This document shows, in pieces, positions 1-7,306 of a stretch of DNA of 64,000 nt. Numbering within the stretch: position 1 is the first letter of the stretch; the number at the start of each line of letters is the position of its first letter. The notes beneath the pieces are model-generated. The model was not told where the DNA came from, ran no database searches, and saw only the letters and a program-made list of their open reading frames with translations. Made by a program: the position numbers and the translations under genes. Source of the stretch: JAICJR01 sp963848495 (lineage in GTDB: Bacteria; Actinomycetota; Thermoleophilia; Solirubrobacterales; Thermoleophilaceae); the NCBI GenBank assembly GCA_963848495.1, contig CAWKDV010000002.1:124001-188000 (forward strand), written 5' to 3'.

Positions 1-644
1 CGAACCACGAGACAGACCTAGAGGTCGATCCGCGCAAGGCGAACCCGCACGAATCGGACAAGCGCGGCTGAGCGGCCGGCTGGTGCGACCGTAAGTCGGG
101 GCCTGGCTTGAACGTACGGCCGGGCGATGTGCGCCACGACGAAGCAGCCCGGCGGTGAACACGACGGTCGGTGAGCCGATTCTTGTACTTCCGCTTCACG
201 CGATTGCAGAAGAGCCTGTGCTTGCCTGAATCGCCTCGGCGCAGCGACCGGCAAGCGTCCTGCCTACTGTTGTTTCGCTGCCGAAGGAGACGTGGTCGAT
301 GTTCATCGCCGAAGCAGCGTCACAGCGACGCCGCGCGCTACTGCCTCGTCGACTCAGGGGCGCCGCGGGAGAGCGCCCGTAGTGTCCTCAGCAGCAACGA
401 GGCTGTCGACGATCACGTCTACCGCACCCGCGCGCTGGCAGCACTCCCCCGCTACCTCGTGTGGCTGAGTGGTGCGGTGGCGACTTGGAAGACGGGCAGC
501 GATCCGCGGCGCTTCGCTCTGGTGAAGGGATTTGGCGTCAGGCGATCGGTGAGAGATGTCAGAAGCGCCCCGCGGCGTCAAGCGCGCCGTTCCAGCTCAC
601 GAGCGCCGTCTCGAAGAAGAACAGCGCCTCTGTTCCGATGCTCC
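1..644. other. No gene recognised
   Basis: Open frames exist on both strands but none has a convincing ribosome binding site, family signature or conserved-looking protein. The end of the repeat protein at 645 leaves this stretch as its downstream flank. I see no RNA gene or hairpin that I would defend. Confidence 0.4.
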
Positions 645-1646
645 TCACGGACCGTCGTCGCCGCCGTCATCGAAGTCGCCGTCATCGTCGACGCTCGGAG
701 GGGGGTACACACTCACCGCCACCAGGGCCGCCTGGGGCTCGCCGTCAATGTATCCCAGGAGGATCGCGACGTTTGCGAGCAACGATTCGTCGGACCACTG
801 CGCCGGCTCGGAGAACCCCGAGCCGGTGGACAGCATCACCCAGGTGTCGAGGTCATTCACCGCGACCAGGTCTGCCCGGCCATCACCACTGATATCGCCC
901 AGAAGAGTCGCCTGACTCCCGAAGAACGGCACGCCGGACCACTGCGCCGGCTCGGAGAAGCCCGAGCCCGTCGACAGCATCACCCAGGTGTCGCCGTCAT
1001 TCACCGCGACCAGGTCTGCCCGGCCATCACCACTGATATCGCCCAGAAGAGTCGCCTGACTCCCGAAGAACGGCACGCCGGACCACTGCGCCGGCTCGGA
1101 GAAGCCCGAGCCCGTCGACAGCATCACCCAGGTGTCGCCGTCATTCACCGCGACCAGGTCTGCCCGGCCATCACCACTGATATCGCCCAGAAGAGTCGCC
1201 TGACTCCCGAAGAACGGCACGCCGGACCACTGCGCCGGCTCGGAGAAGCCTGAGCCCGTCGACAGCATCACCCAGGTGTCGCCGTCATTCACCGCGACCA
1301 GGTCTGCCCGGCCATCACCACTGATATCGCCCAGAAGAGTCGCCTGACTCCCGAAGAACGGCACGCCGGACCACTGCGCCGGCTCGGAGAAGCCCGAGCC
1401 CGTCGACAGCATCACCCAGGTGTCGCCGTCATTCACCGCGACCAGGTCTGCCCGGCCATCACCACTGATATCGCCCAGAAGAGTGGCCCGACTCCCAGCA
1501 AACGGCGCTGACGACCACCGCACCGATGGCGAAAACCCCTGGCCCGTCGACAGCATCACTGATGTGTCACCGTCCACCGCCATCGTCCCATGGTGAACGA
1601 CCCAGCGGGAGCGGTCAACCCGAGGCGGATCGTCTGTCGAGCGCAC
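645..1646 (-). CDS. FG-GAP/VCBS-repeat protein, probably 5'-truncated
   Basis: The 333-residue product consists almost entirely of 48-residue repeats around the core GDISGDGRADLVAV followed by WVMLSTGSGF. The Asp-rich DISGDGRAD loop is the calcium-binding type loop of FG-GAP/VCBS beta-propeller blades, found in extracellular adhesins and integrin-like proteins. There is no signal peptide. The N-terminus reads as an arbitrary start inside a damaged repeat, and another repeat core (RWVMLS) is visible just upstream at about 1691-1705 in a different frame. The C-terminus ends in an Asp/Gly-rich tail. I infer that this is the 3' part of a longer secreted repeat protein that lost its frame upstream. 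A pseudogene is as likely as a functional gene. Confidence 0.6.
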   Translation of the reverse strand: MRSTDDPPRVDRSRWVVHHGTMAVDGDTSVMLSTGQGFSPSVRWSSAPFAGSRATLLGDISGDGRADLVAVNDGDTWVMLSTGSGFSEPAQWSGVPFFGSQATLLGDISGDGRADLVAVNDGDTWVMLSTGSGFSEPAQWSGVPFFGSQATLLGDISGDGRADLVAVNDGDTWVMLSTGSGFSEPAQWSGVPFFGSQATLLGDISGDGRADLVAVNDGDTWVMLSTGSGFSEPAQWSGVPFFGSQATLLGDISGDGRADLVAVNDLDTWVMLSTGSGFSEPAQWSDESLLANVAILLGYIDGEPQAALVAVSVYPPPSVDDDGDFDDGGDDGP

Positions 1647-1705
1647 GCTGATCTGGGTCTGCTCGTCGCGGAGTCCACGTAGATCTCTGACAGCATCACC
1701 CAGCG
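760..1705 (-). repeat. 144-bp coding tandem repeat array
   Basis: The marker cagcatcac recurs at 831, 975, 1119, 1263, 1407 and 1551, exactly 144 bp apart, then at 1691, 140 bp away. The middle copies are almost identical at the DNA level, which indicates recent expansion or gene conversion. The 4-bp shortfall before the last copy puts that copy out of frame with the others. Confidence 0.85.
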
Positions 1706-2094
1706 ATCGTCGTCGCTACTAACGGGAGCGGAACGTTGCGCCGAAGCGAAAGCTCAACCCCGCCCGCCTCCTTGTTCCTAGCCTGCGACCCCTGTCGTTA
1801 GGACGCTCGGGCGCCTCGAGAGAAGCGCATGGCGGCATTCTGGAAAGCCCACCCGCTACAGCACCCGCAGGGCCGAGGCACAGCTGCTCGAGCGGCTGCC
1901 TTCCGCGTCGGCCGTGTCTGGAGCCGCGTCATCTGCCCCTGCTAGGCAGTCCACACTCCCGCGCTGACGCGGAGGCAGGCTTGGTGCGCCAATGGCGCTT
2001 CTAGCGCAGCAGGTGCGAGAGGGGAACCTTGAGCGGAGTCGCGCGACAAAGCCCGAATTACTGCGGTGGCGCAGCCGGTTCACCGCGACGGCGT
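1706..2094. other. No gene recognised
   Basis: This is the spacer between the damaged 5' end of the repeat protein and the small paralogous-domain gene. The only open frame here is low-complexity and lacks a start signal. I see nothing else in it. Confidence 0.35.
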
Positions 2095-2394
2095 TCACTC
2101 GCGAGTCAGTGCGACGCGAATGGCAACGCCGTTTTCCTTGCCGGGATCGATCAGGTAGTCGGCGATGACGGTCAGATCGTTTACGAAGGCGTCGCGAAGG
2201 AGGCTGAACATGGCCTGGCGGGCCGGAAGGTTGTTGTCGTTTCGGAGCTGGAAGCCGTAGGCGCCTTCGCCAAACGCGTTGAGGATAAACACAGCTTCGA
2301 CATCCAGCTCATCGTTGGGCGGGCCGTAACCGGTGCCGAGGTCGTGGGCGCGGAGAAACACAATCTTTCCGGTCTTTTCAAGCAAGTCGGACAT
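2095..2394 (-). CDS. Small protein homologous to the metalloprotease C-terminal domain
   Basis: This is a 99-residue soluble protein starting MSDLLEKTGKIVFLRAHDLG. The ATG at 2394 is chosen because AGGAG lies about 8 nt upstream and overlaps the stop of the preceding gene, so the two are translationally coupled. Its whole length matches the last ~95 residues of the upstream metalloprotease: FLRAHDLGTGYG against FLRAHELGSGYG, then a shared MF..LR.AF block and a closing IRVA. No signal peptide or membrane segment is visible. I do not recognise the domain. It could be a regulator, inhibitor or binding partner of the protease, but that is inference from the shared domain and coupling. Confidence 0.75.
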   Translation of the reverse strand: MSDLLEKTGKIVFLRAHDLGTGYGPPNDELDVEAVFILNAFGEGAYGFQLRNDNNLPARQAMFSLLRDAFVNDLTVIADYLIDPGKENGVAIRVALTRE

Positions 2395-2404
2395 TTGCAG
2401 TCTC

Positions 2405-3490
2405 CTAAGGGTTCGCGACGCGAATGATTTCGCCCACCCGGGGGCCAGTCTTGACGTAATCGAGTCGAACGGGCCGCTCAGCAATGAAGGCGGATCGAAG
2501 CTGGTCGAACATCTCCCTGCGAGTCGGTCCGTCCGGGTCAGCGCGCAGCTTGAAGCCGAAGGCACGGAACGGGTCTTCGGCGAGTAGCACGATTACCTCA
2601 CAATCGAGAAAATCGGGCGCTTTCCCGTAACCGCTACCGAGCTCGTGCGCGCGTAAGAATTTGATGCGGCCCACGGTCTCGAGAACACTCCCGATCGTCG
2701 TGCTGCCGTAGCCGATTACATCCATAAGCTGCAAGTCGACGGCCGAGACGGGATTGACCACGCCGCCTCCGCTGAACTGATTGAACGCGTCGTTCGTTCC
2801 GCCCGCCCAATCTCTCGAATCCAAATGATTCGCCGTTGGATCGTTCCACAGCTTGAGCAGGGTGGTCCCGTTGTCTATAGAAAAGTGATTTCCCGGGCCG
2901 CCGCGAAGGCCTTTCGTTCCGGGGCCGGTGTAGGAGAAGTTGTCGATCAAGCTGAACGAATTGGGCGTGGTGTCAACCGTTCCGCCGGAGAGACCGAGGC
3001 GGCCCATGACCTCAGAGATCTCATGCGCTGCGACGCCCTGAAAATCAAACGTTCCCGCAGCGATCCCACCGGAAAAGGTGAAAGGGTGTCCCACGCCGAA
3101 GGTGGTGCCTCCATCATCGGACAGATCATCAGGGATATAGCCAAGCGCCTTGGCCTGAGCTCGTGCCAACCACCAGGTTCCGGCCCCGTTGGTGGGGTCA
3201 GCGGCGGTCATGGAACCCCCTGCGCTGATTGCGACTTGGTCGTCTTGCGTGGTTGCGGCCATACTCACCCTGGCAAGCAAATCAGCATACGAGATGGATA
3301 CGAGACTAGGGAAGCTCTCACCAAAAACGTTTGGATTCGTTACCGCGTCCACCGTGATGTTGATGTTGATGTCGTCCGAAAAGTGGCTGGTAAAGACCTG
3401 AGCCGCGGCTACCCAAGCAGCTCTTGCTGCGGCTGCGTCCGCGCCGAAATTCGTGTCGAAGTTGGCCGTGAACGTGGGCGTGATGACCAC
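2405..3490 (-). CDS. Putative zinc metalloprotease with duplicated C-terminal domain
   Basis: The protein is about 361 residues. The catalytic-type motif AAHEISEVMGR follows a Gly/Phe-rich stretch, and a downstream block has FSIDNGTTLLKLWND and LQLMDVIGYG. This is the layout of NF038122-like bacterial metalloproteases, where HExxE/H plus a later acidic residue bind zinc. Residues after ~265 form the separate domain repeated in the next gene. I chose GTG at 3490 because GGGGGAG sits 6 nt upstream; an in-frame TTG at 3508 is possible. There is no evident signal peptide, although relatives are often exported. The second motif position is Glu (HEISE), not the His of classical HExxH, so activity is inferred. 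Confidence 0.65.
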   Translation of the reverse strand: MVITPTFTANFDTNFGADAAAARAAWVAAAQVFTSHFSDDININITVDAVTNPNVFGESFPSLVSISYADLLARVSMAATTQDDQVAISAGGSMTAADPTNGAGTWWLARAQAKALGYIPDDLSDDGGTTFGVGHPFTFSGGIAAGTFDFQGVAAHEISEVMGRLGLSGGTVDTTPNSFSLIDNFSYTGPGTKGLRGGPGNHFSIDNGTTLLKLWNDPTANHLDSRDWAGGTNDAFNQFSGGGVVNPVSAVDLQLMDVIGYGSTTIGSVLETVGRIKFLRAHELGSGYGKAPDFLDCEVIVLLAEDPFRAFGFKLRADPDGPTRREMFDQLRSAFIAERPVRLDYVKTGPRVGEIIRVANP

Positions 3491-3660
3491 GGTAAGCTCC
3501 CCCAACAATTACTCGTATTGCAACATGGCCTTTCGCGACGGTGTCGTGGCCTGCGCGACCTTGCGGCACCCTCTTCGGCTAGGCTCGCTCGGTCTCATAT
3601 CTAAGAAACTAGTGGCCTGCGACCGCAAATACGCAACGCCAACTTTCATCAAGTAGTCAC

Positions 3661-3960
3661 TCCGGTGGAGGCGCCTCGGTCCGTTGGGCCTCCGACCTCG
3701 CGGCCTCGGGCACGTCTGGGTGCGGGGCTGGTTGTGGTCGAGCCACCCCGGTGGCGAAGCCCTGTTTGGGTTGCACTTCGGACCTCGCGGCCTCGGGCGC
3801 GTCTGGGTGCGGGGCTGGTTGTGGTCGAGCCACCCCGGTGGCGAAGCCCTGTTTGGGTTGCACTTCTAACCTCGCGGCCCCGGGCACATCTGTTGCCCGG
3901 GCTGGTTGCGTTCCTCCGGGTACGTAACATTTTCCGACTTGGCGCTCGGAAGGGCCATCA
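3661..3960. repeat. 87-bp tandem repeat (two full copies and a part)
   Basis: A block beginning cctcgcggcctcggg recurs at about 3695, 3782 and 3869, with a period of 87 bp (29 codons). The first two units are nearly identical and the third diverges after about 30 bp. Both strands stay open across it because the period is a multiple of three. The minus-strand reading is Pro/Gln-rich (QPKQGFATGVARP). No start signal supports either frame, so I annotate only the repeat. Confidence 0.75.
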
Positions 3961-4420
3961 GCCGGGCGACGCCGGTCGCGGCCCGGATTTTCCCGCTCAT
4001 GGCGCGGTGAGTCAAGGTTGCCTGACATTCGTGCTGTCACGACCGAGCCGCCGGCGGACCGGACCGCGACCCGGCCGTTCGAGATCGAGTTCGCGAGGAA
4101 GCAGGGCCATGCAATGACGGCCTGGCGCTCCTGCCCGTCGCCAGAAGCAGGAGTGTGGATCAGGCTGCCGCTGCTGAGGAGCTCCGGTGATCTGGCGTTG
4201 CCGGCGCGGGCTTCTGCTCGCGTTCCGAAGGAGCAGCCTCGAGGCCCTCGCGTGTGCCGCGCGACAGTGCTGAGTCAACGCGAGAGCGGAAGACCCGTCG
4301 TAGCTGTGCCTTGTTGTTCAGCCGTCGCATAGGTCGACAGCGGGCGGCTCGCGGGCCGCAAGCCCGGGACGCACATCGCCGCCGAACACTGCGCAAGCGC
4401 ATGGCAGGCTGCGGCGTGAC
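3961..4420. other. No gene recognised
   Basis: This is a GC-rich spacer between the 87-bp repeat and the integrase remnant. It has overlapping short frames on both strands without recognisable families. Confidence 0.35.
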
Positions 4421-4600
4421 AAGCCGTCCTGGCCGCCACGCCGCGCTGCTCACCCTCGCCGGCCGACTCCCGGCACCGATCCTCGCCGAACGCCTCGGCA
4501 TCCATCAAGCCCGCGCCGCGCAGTGGGTCCGCGCCGCGGGCGCCACCTACTCGACTACCTTGCCCTCCGCATCGCGCCTGACGCCGGCAGCGTGCCGTAA
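4421..4600 (+). pseudogene. Integrase/recombinase C-terminal remnant
   Basis: The plus frame reads RHAALLTLAGRLPAPILAER then LGIHQARAAQWVRAAGATY. This is the small helix-turn-helix tail common at the C-terminus of actinobacterial tyrosine integrases (pattern ALLxLAGxLPAPxLAxxLGI...W). The frame then slips. Restoring one base after GATY gives DYLALRIAPDAGSVP and a stop at 4598-4600. No catalytic core or 5' part is present, so this is a fragment left by an integrated element. Confidence 0.5.
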
Positions 4601-4626
4601 GCGGAATCGGTAGCCGCGGCGGCGGC

Positions 4627-5004
4627 TCACGCCGTTATCTGGTGGCCGGCACGGCGCAGCACGTTGACGGCTTGCTCGAGCCGGTTGGCCGGGACGAGGA
4701 CGAGGTCTCCGTCGTAGCTGGCTGCGGTCCAGACCGGGAGCTCGGCGCCGGCGAGCGGCGCGACGATGGCGCTGAGCATGCCCGTCGCGTCGGGGTCGTG
4801 CGCGTCATCTCCGTTCCACAGGGCTGCCCACGCGTCCTCGGCGGTGTCGTCGCGCCGCATCGCCGCGCCCCCATCAGGTCCGAGCACGAGCGCGAGGAGA
4901 TCGGCATCGAGGGCGACGGCATGAACGTCGGTCACGCGCGCGAGGACGAAGCGGCCCTCGAGCACGCGCAGGTTCTGATTTCCAGCGGCCCGCATCGAGA
5001 TCAC
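4627..5004 (-). CDS. ACT-domain-like small protein
   Basis: The product is about 125 residues, containing NLRVLEGRFVLARV and later VWTAASYDGDLVLVPAN, as in ACT_7/CASTOR-like domains that bind small ligands such as amino acids. I chose the GTG at 5004 because it overlaps the stop of the upstream DHFR-like gene as GTGA, a coupling signal; an ATG at 4995 is the alternative. It is the last gene of a four-gene operon (ArsR, SRPBCC, DHFR-like, this). A sensor role for a small ligand is inferred from the fold only. Confidence 0.7.
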   Translation of the reverse strand: MISMRAAGNQNLRVLEGRFVLARVTDVHAVALDADLLALVLGPDGGAAMRRDDTAEDAWAALWNGDDAHDPDATGMLSAIVAPLAGAELPVWTAASYDGDLVLVPANRLEQAVNVLRRAGHQITA

Positions 5005-5579
5005 GCGCCGTGGCGCACGCGGTAGCGCAGGTGCGTGACGCCGGGCGCGTCGAGCACGCGCCTCAAGTCGAGCTCGACGCGGTCTGCTGCGAATCGCCGC
5101 CGCCCGTCGCCGAGCACGACCGGGATCAGTTGGATCTCCAGCTCGTCGAGCAGCCCCGCGCGCAGCAGCGACTGCGCGAGGCCGGCGCCGTGAACCACCA
5201 CGTCCTTGTCGCCAGCGGCCGCCTTGGCCTCGCGCATCGCGGTTGCCGTGTCGGGCACGTAGTGGACCCAGCTGCCCTGCGGCTCCGGTGGGGTGCCGCG
5301 CGTGGGCACGAAGATCGGCACGCCATGGTGGTCGCCGCCCCAGTGCCCGGCATAGTCGAAGGTCTTGCGCCCGACGACGACCGCCCCCGTCGCCAGCACC
5401 TGGGCGAACACCTGCCCGCTCAGCCCCGGCGGGTCGAAGTGCGGCGGCTCCGAGACGGGCTCTCCGAGCCACTCGTGCAGCCGGTGGCCGCCGGTCCCGA
5501 GCCCGTTGCCCGGGCCGTCGTCCGGACCGGTGATGAACCCGTCGAGCGACATCGACATGTACAGGACGGACTTCGCCAT
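5001..5579 (-). CDS. Dihydrofolate reductase-like (RibD C-terminal domain) protein
   Basis: The protein is about 192 residues. It has the N-terminal LYMSMSLDGFITGPDDG strand-loop, the central VVVGRKTFDYAGHWGG, and the C-terminal half DVVVHGAGLAQSLLRAGLLDE and LIPVVLGDG. These are hallmarks of the RibD_C/DHFR-like NADPH-dependent reductase family; the substrate is unknown. The ATG at 5579 has GGGGAGGAG just upstream and is preferred over an upstream in-frame ATG. It lies 19 nt after the SRPBCC gene and overlaps the ACT gene by 4 nt. Such reductases often travel with ArsR/SRPBCC pairs in soil actinobacteria. Confidence 0.85.
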   Translation of the reverse strand: MAKSVLYMSMSLDGFITGPDDGPGNGLGTGGHRLHEWLGEPVSEPPHFDPPGLSGQVFAQVLATGAVVVGRKTFDYAGHWGGDHHGVPIFVPTRGTPPEPQGSWVHYVPDTATAMREAKAAAGDKDVVVHGAGLAQSLLRAGLLDELEIQLIPVVLGDGRRRFAADRVELDLRRVLDAPGVTHLRYRVRHGA

Positions 5580-5598
5580 GGGTCTCCTCCCCTCGTGC

Positions 5599-6027
5599 CT
5601 ACAGCCCTCGTTCCAGCCGGTCAAACGCGTGCGGCAGGCCGCGGCCGTGCTCTTCGCGCAGCTCGTCGAACGGGAAGCCCCACTGGAGCATCGTCATCAG
5701 GGTCGCGCCGTCTCGGGGCGCGAACGTGAACTCGGTGCTGAAGGCGAGCGTAGACCCGTCCAGGCGGGTCTCGGTCGTGGCCAGCAGCAGGCGGCCGGGG
5801 CGCGCGATCGCCTCGAACACGTGCCGGTGCCGGTAGAGCTCGCGCGGCGACGGGCCGAAGGCGATTTCCCAGGCGCCGCCGACGCGCAGCTCGCATCGCG
5901 ATTCGACGACCCAGCCCGGCGCGTCGTTGCCGTAGAACTCGCGCTGGCCCGCCGGGCTCGTGAACAGGTCGAACACGCGCGCGGGCGACGCCTGGATGAG
6001 GCGCTCGTAGCGGAGCTCGCGGTTCAC
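5599..6027 (-). CDS. SRPBCC/AHSA1-family protein
   Basis: The product is about 142 residues, with the typical opening YERLIQASPARVFDLFTSPA, the central GGAWEIAFG and a C-terminal FDELREEHGRG helix of START/Bet v1-like AHSA1 domains, which bind hydrophobic ligands. The GTG start at 6027 overlaps the ArsR stop as GTGA. ArsR repressors followed directly by an SRPBCC gene form a very common pair; the SRPBCC protein is presumably involved in the response controlled by the repressor. The ligand is unknown. Confidence 0.8.
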   Translation of the reverse strand: MNRELRYERLIQASPARVFDLFTSPAGQREFYGNDAPGWVVESRCELRVGGAWEIAFGPSPRELYRHRHVFEAIARPGRLLLATTETRLDGSTLAFSTEFTFAPRDGATLMTMLQWGFPFDELREEHGRGLPHAFDRLERGL

Positions 6028-6482
6028 CCTGCGTGCTGCACGAAGCTCTCGAAGCGGTCCACCCGGCCCTCCCAGCCGCGGCGGTGGGCCTCGATCCACT
6101 CGCCTGCTTCGCCGAGCGGCGTGGCCGGGCCGAGCCGGCACTCGCGCGCCCGGCCCACCTTCTCGGTCTCGACAAGGCCGGCGAGCTCGAGGATCCCGAC
6201 GTGCTTCTTGGTCCCGTTGAGGGTCAGGCCCGACGGCCCCGCGAGCTGGCTCAGCGTCGCGGGGCCGCGGCCCAGGCGATCGAGGATGCCGCGCCGCGTG
6301 GGATCCGAGAGCGCGAAGAACGTCGCGTCAAGCGCTGGCGATAGTGCACCGATCGGTGCACTATACAGCGGCAAGTGACACGATGCGCACTGAGCGCACT
6401 GCTGCCGAGCCGGACCTTGCGGCGAGGCAGCGTCGCCGCTCGGTGCACTGCCGCTCCGGACGAAGACCTGCAGGCGCAGCAT
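6024..6482 (-). CDS. ArsR-family winged-helix repressor
   Basis: The conserved domain runs from DATFFALSDPTRRGILDRLG through LSQLAGPSGLTLNGTKKHVG to LELAGLVETEKVGR, the HTH_20/ArsR fold used by repressors paired with SRPBCC proteins. It lacks the metal-binding CxC motif, so the signal is probably not a metal. The start is uncertain. The open frame begins at 6482, but homologous sequence begins only near 6345, and the only in-frame alternative near the domain is TTG at 6374. No clear ribosome binding site is visible at either. A perfect palindrome overlaps this region and may be its operator. Confidence 0.8.
   Translation of the reverse strand: MLRLQVFVRSGSAPSGDAASPQGPARQQCAQCASCHLPLYSAPIGALSPALDATFFALSDPTRRGILDRLGRGPATLSQLAGPSGLTLNGTKKHVGILELAGLVETEKVGRARECRLGPATPLGEAGEWIEAHRRGWEGRVDRFESFVQHAG
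6341..6364. promoter_or_regulatory. 24-bp perfect palindrome, candidate ArsR operator
   Basis: The sequence tagtgcaccgatcggtgcac and its flanks read identically on both strands over 24 bp. It lies at the presumed 5' end of the arsR-like gene, the usual place for an autoregulatory operator of a dimeric winged-helix repressor. Binding by the adjacent ArsR protein is inference. Confidence 0.65.
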
Positions 6483-6512
6483 TCGCGTACGCCGCAGCGC
6501 TGAAGCGGTTGC

Positions 6513-6720
6513 TCATTGCTTTGGCACCAGAATCTGCGCGAGGGCACCGCTTCGGAAGCGTTCCTCTTCGACGACGTCGAACTTCAAATGCTCTCTCAGC
6601 TCGGCGAATGGGTTGCGGCCCGCGCCGATAGCAATCGGGACGGTAGTCAGTTGGTACTCGTCTATTCCGGTGATCTCGGCATTTACTCGGACTCCTCGGC
6701 GGGCGTACTCGATGGCCAGT
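6513..6720 (-). pseudogene. Chimeric remnant: SDR tail joined to DHFR-like C-terminus
   Basis: Read on the minus strand, the frame gives IEYARRGVRVNA, a signature of short-chain dehydrogenase C-terminal halves. It continues without a stop into DEYQLTTVPIAIGAGRNPF and FRSGALAQILVPKQ, the C-terminal end of a RibD_C/DHFR-like protein, ending in TGA at 6513-6515. Neither half has its own start. The SDR end coincides with the last codons of the neighbouring broken glyoxalase, where both genes share CCATCGAGTACGCCCG. Confidence 0.65.
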
Positions 6721-7200
6721 GAGCGGGCGTCCAGTCGCCGTCTGGGTCCGTGGCTTGCCCGACTTCGATCAGATGACCGTCGGGGTCACGGATGTAGCAA
6801 CGGATCTCCTACTGGTGCTGTTTCGGCGGCGTCAGGAAATTCGCACTCCGGGCCTTGTCGTCCGTCGGTCCACCGCCCAAGCTGATGACGATAAAGCTGT
6901 TGGATAGTGCGACATTGGTCGGCTCTCCGGACGGCAGTTGAACGAAGAAACGTCGCGTGGCTGGTGCCAGATCGGGAGGCGCACCCCACTTGTCAGGAGC
7001 GGCCATTGGCCCAACCCGTCGGGAGGCGTTGTCGAACAGGTGGTCGGAGAGACGGCAAACGGCGCTGAGCAATTCGCCATAGACGTCAAGCTGGCGCTGG
7101 TTCCAGGCACCGTTGCCGACCCGAACGGGGGCGGAGTCAGCTTCCTCAATATCCGGGTGAAGGACATCGAGGCGGTGTACGCCGGATGGAGAGTCTCGTA
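6699..7200. pseudogene. Rearranged glyoxalase (VOC) gene copy
   Basis: The segment 6699-6838 is a near-exact duplicate of 7943-8082, the 3' end of the intact glyoxalase. It carries a TAG where the intact gene has TAC (KQHQ followed by a stop). Minus-strand pieces VALSNSFIVISLGGGPTDDK and NFLTPPKQHQ are present but directly abutted, missing the middle of the gene. A version of that middle, SFLNIRVKDIEAVYAGW, lies on the opposite strand at about 7136-7192. The locus therefore combines deletion, a nonsense change and an inverted piece. Confidence 0.7.
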
Positions 7201-7306
7201 CCCCGCCTGCGGCGGGGTCTGCGGCCGATAGCGTCATGGTCGGGGATTCCATCTCTTGGGATGGCCCCCTTTCTGGCGCCCGCGTGGCCGGTTGACGGCA
7301 AAGCGA

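Noticed and set aside
171..1253. Long plus-strand frame with repeats (REARRQHHPGVAVIHRD)
   Set aside because: It is the antisense shadow of the FG-GAP repeat gene; the minus-strand product has the recognisable DISGDGRAD loops.
760..1705. CRISPR-like array
   Set aside because: Units are 144 bp, contiguous and coding, with no unique spacers.
3665..4117. Plus-strand frame over the 87-bp repeat
   Set aside because: There is no start signal, and the repeat period keeps several frames open by arithmetic alone.
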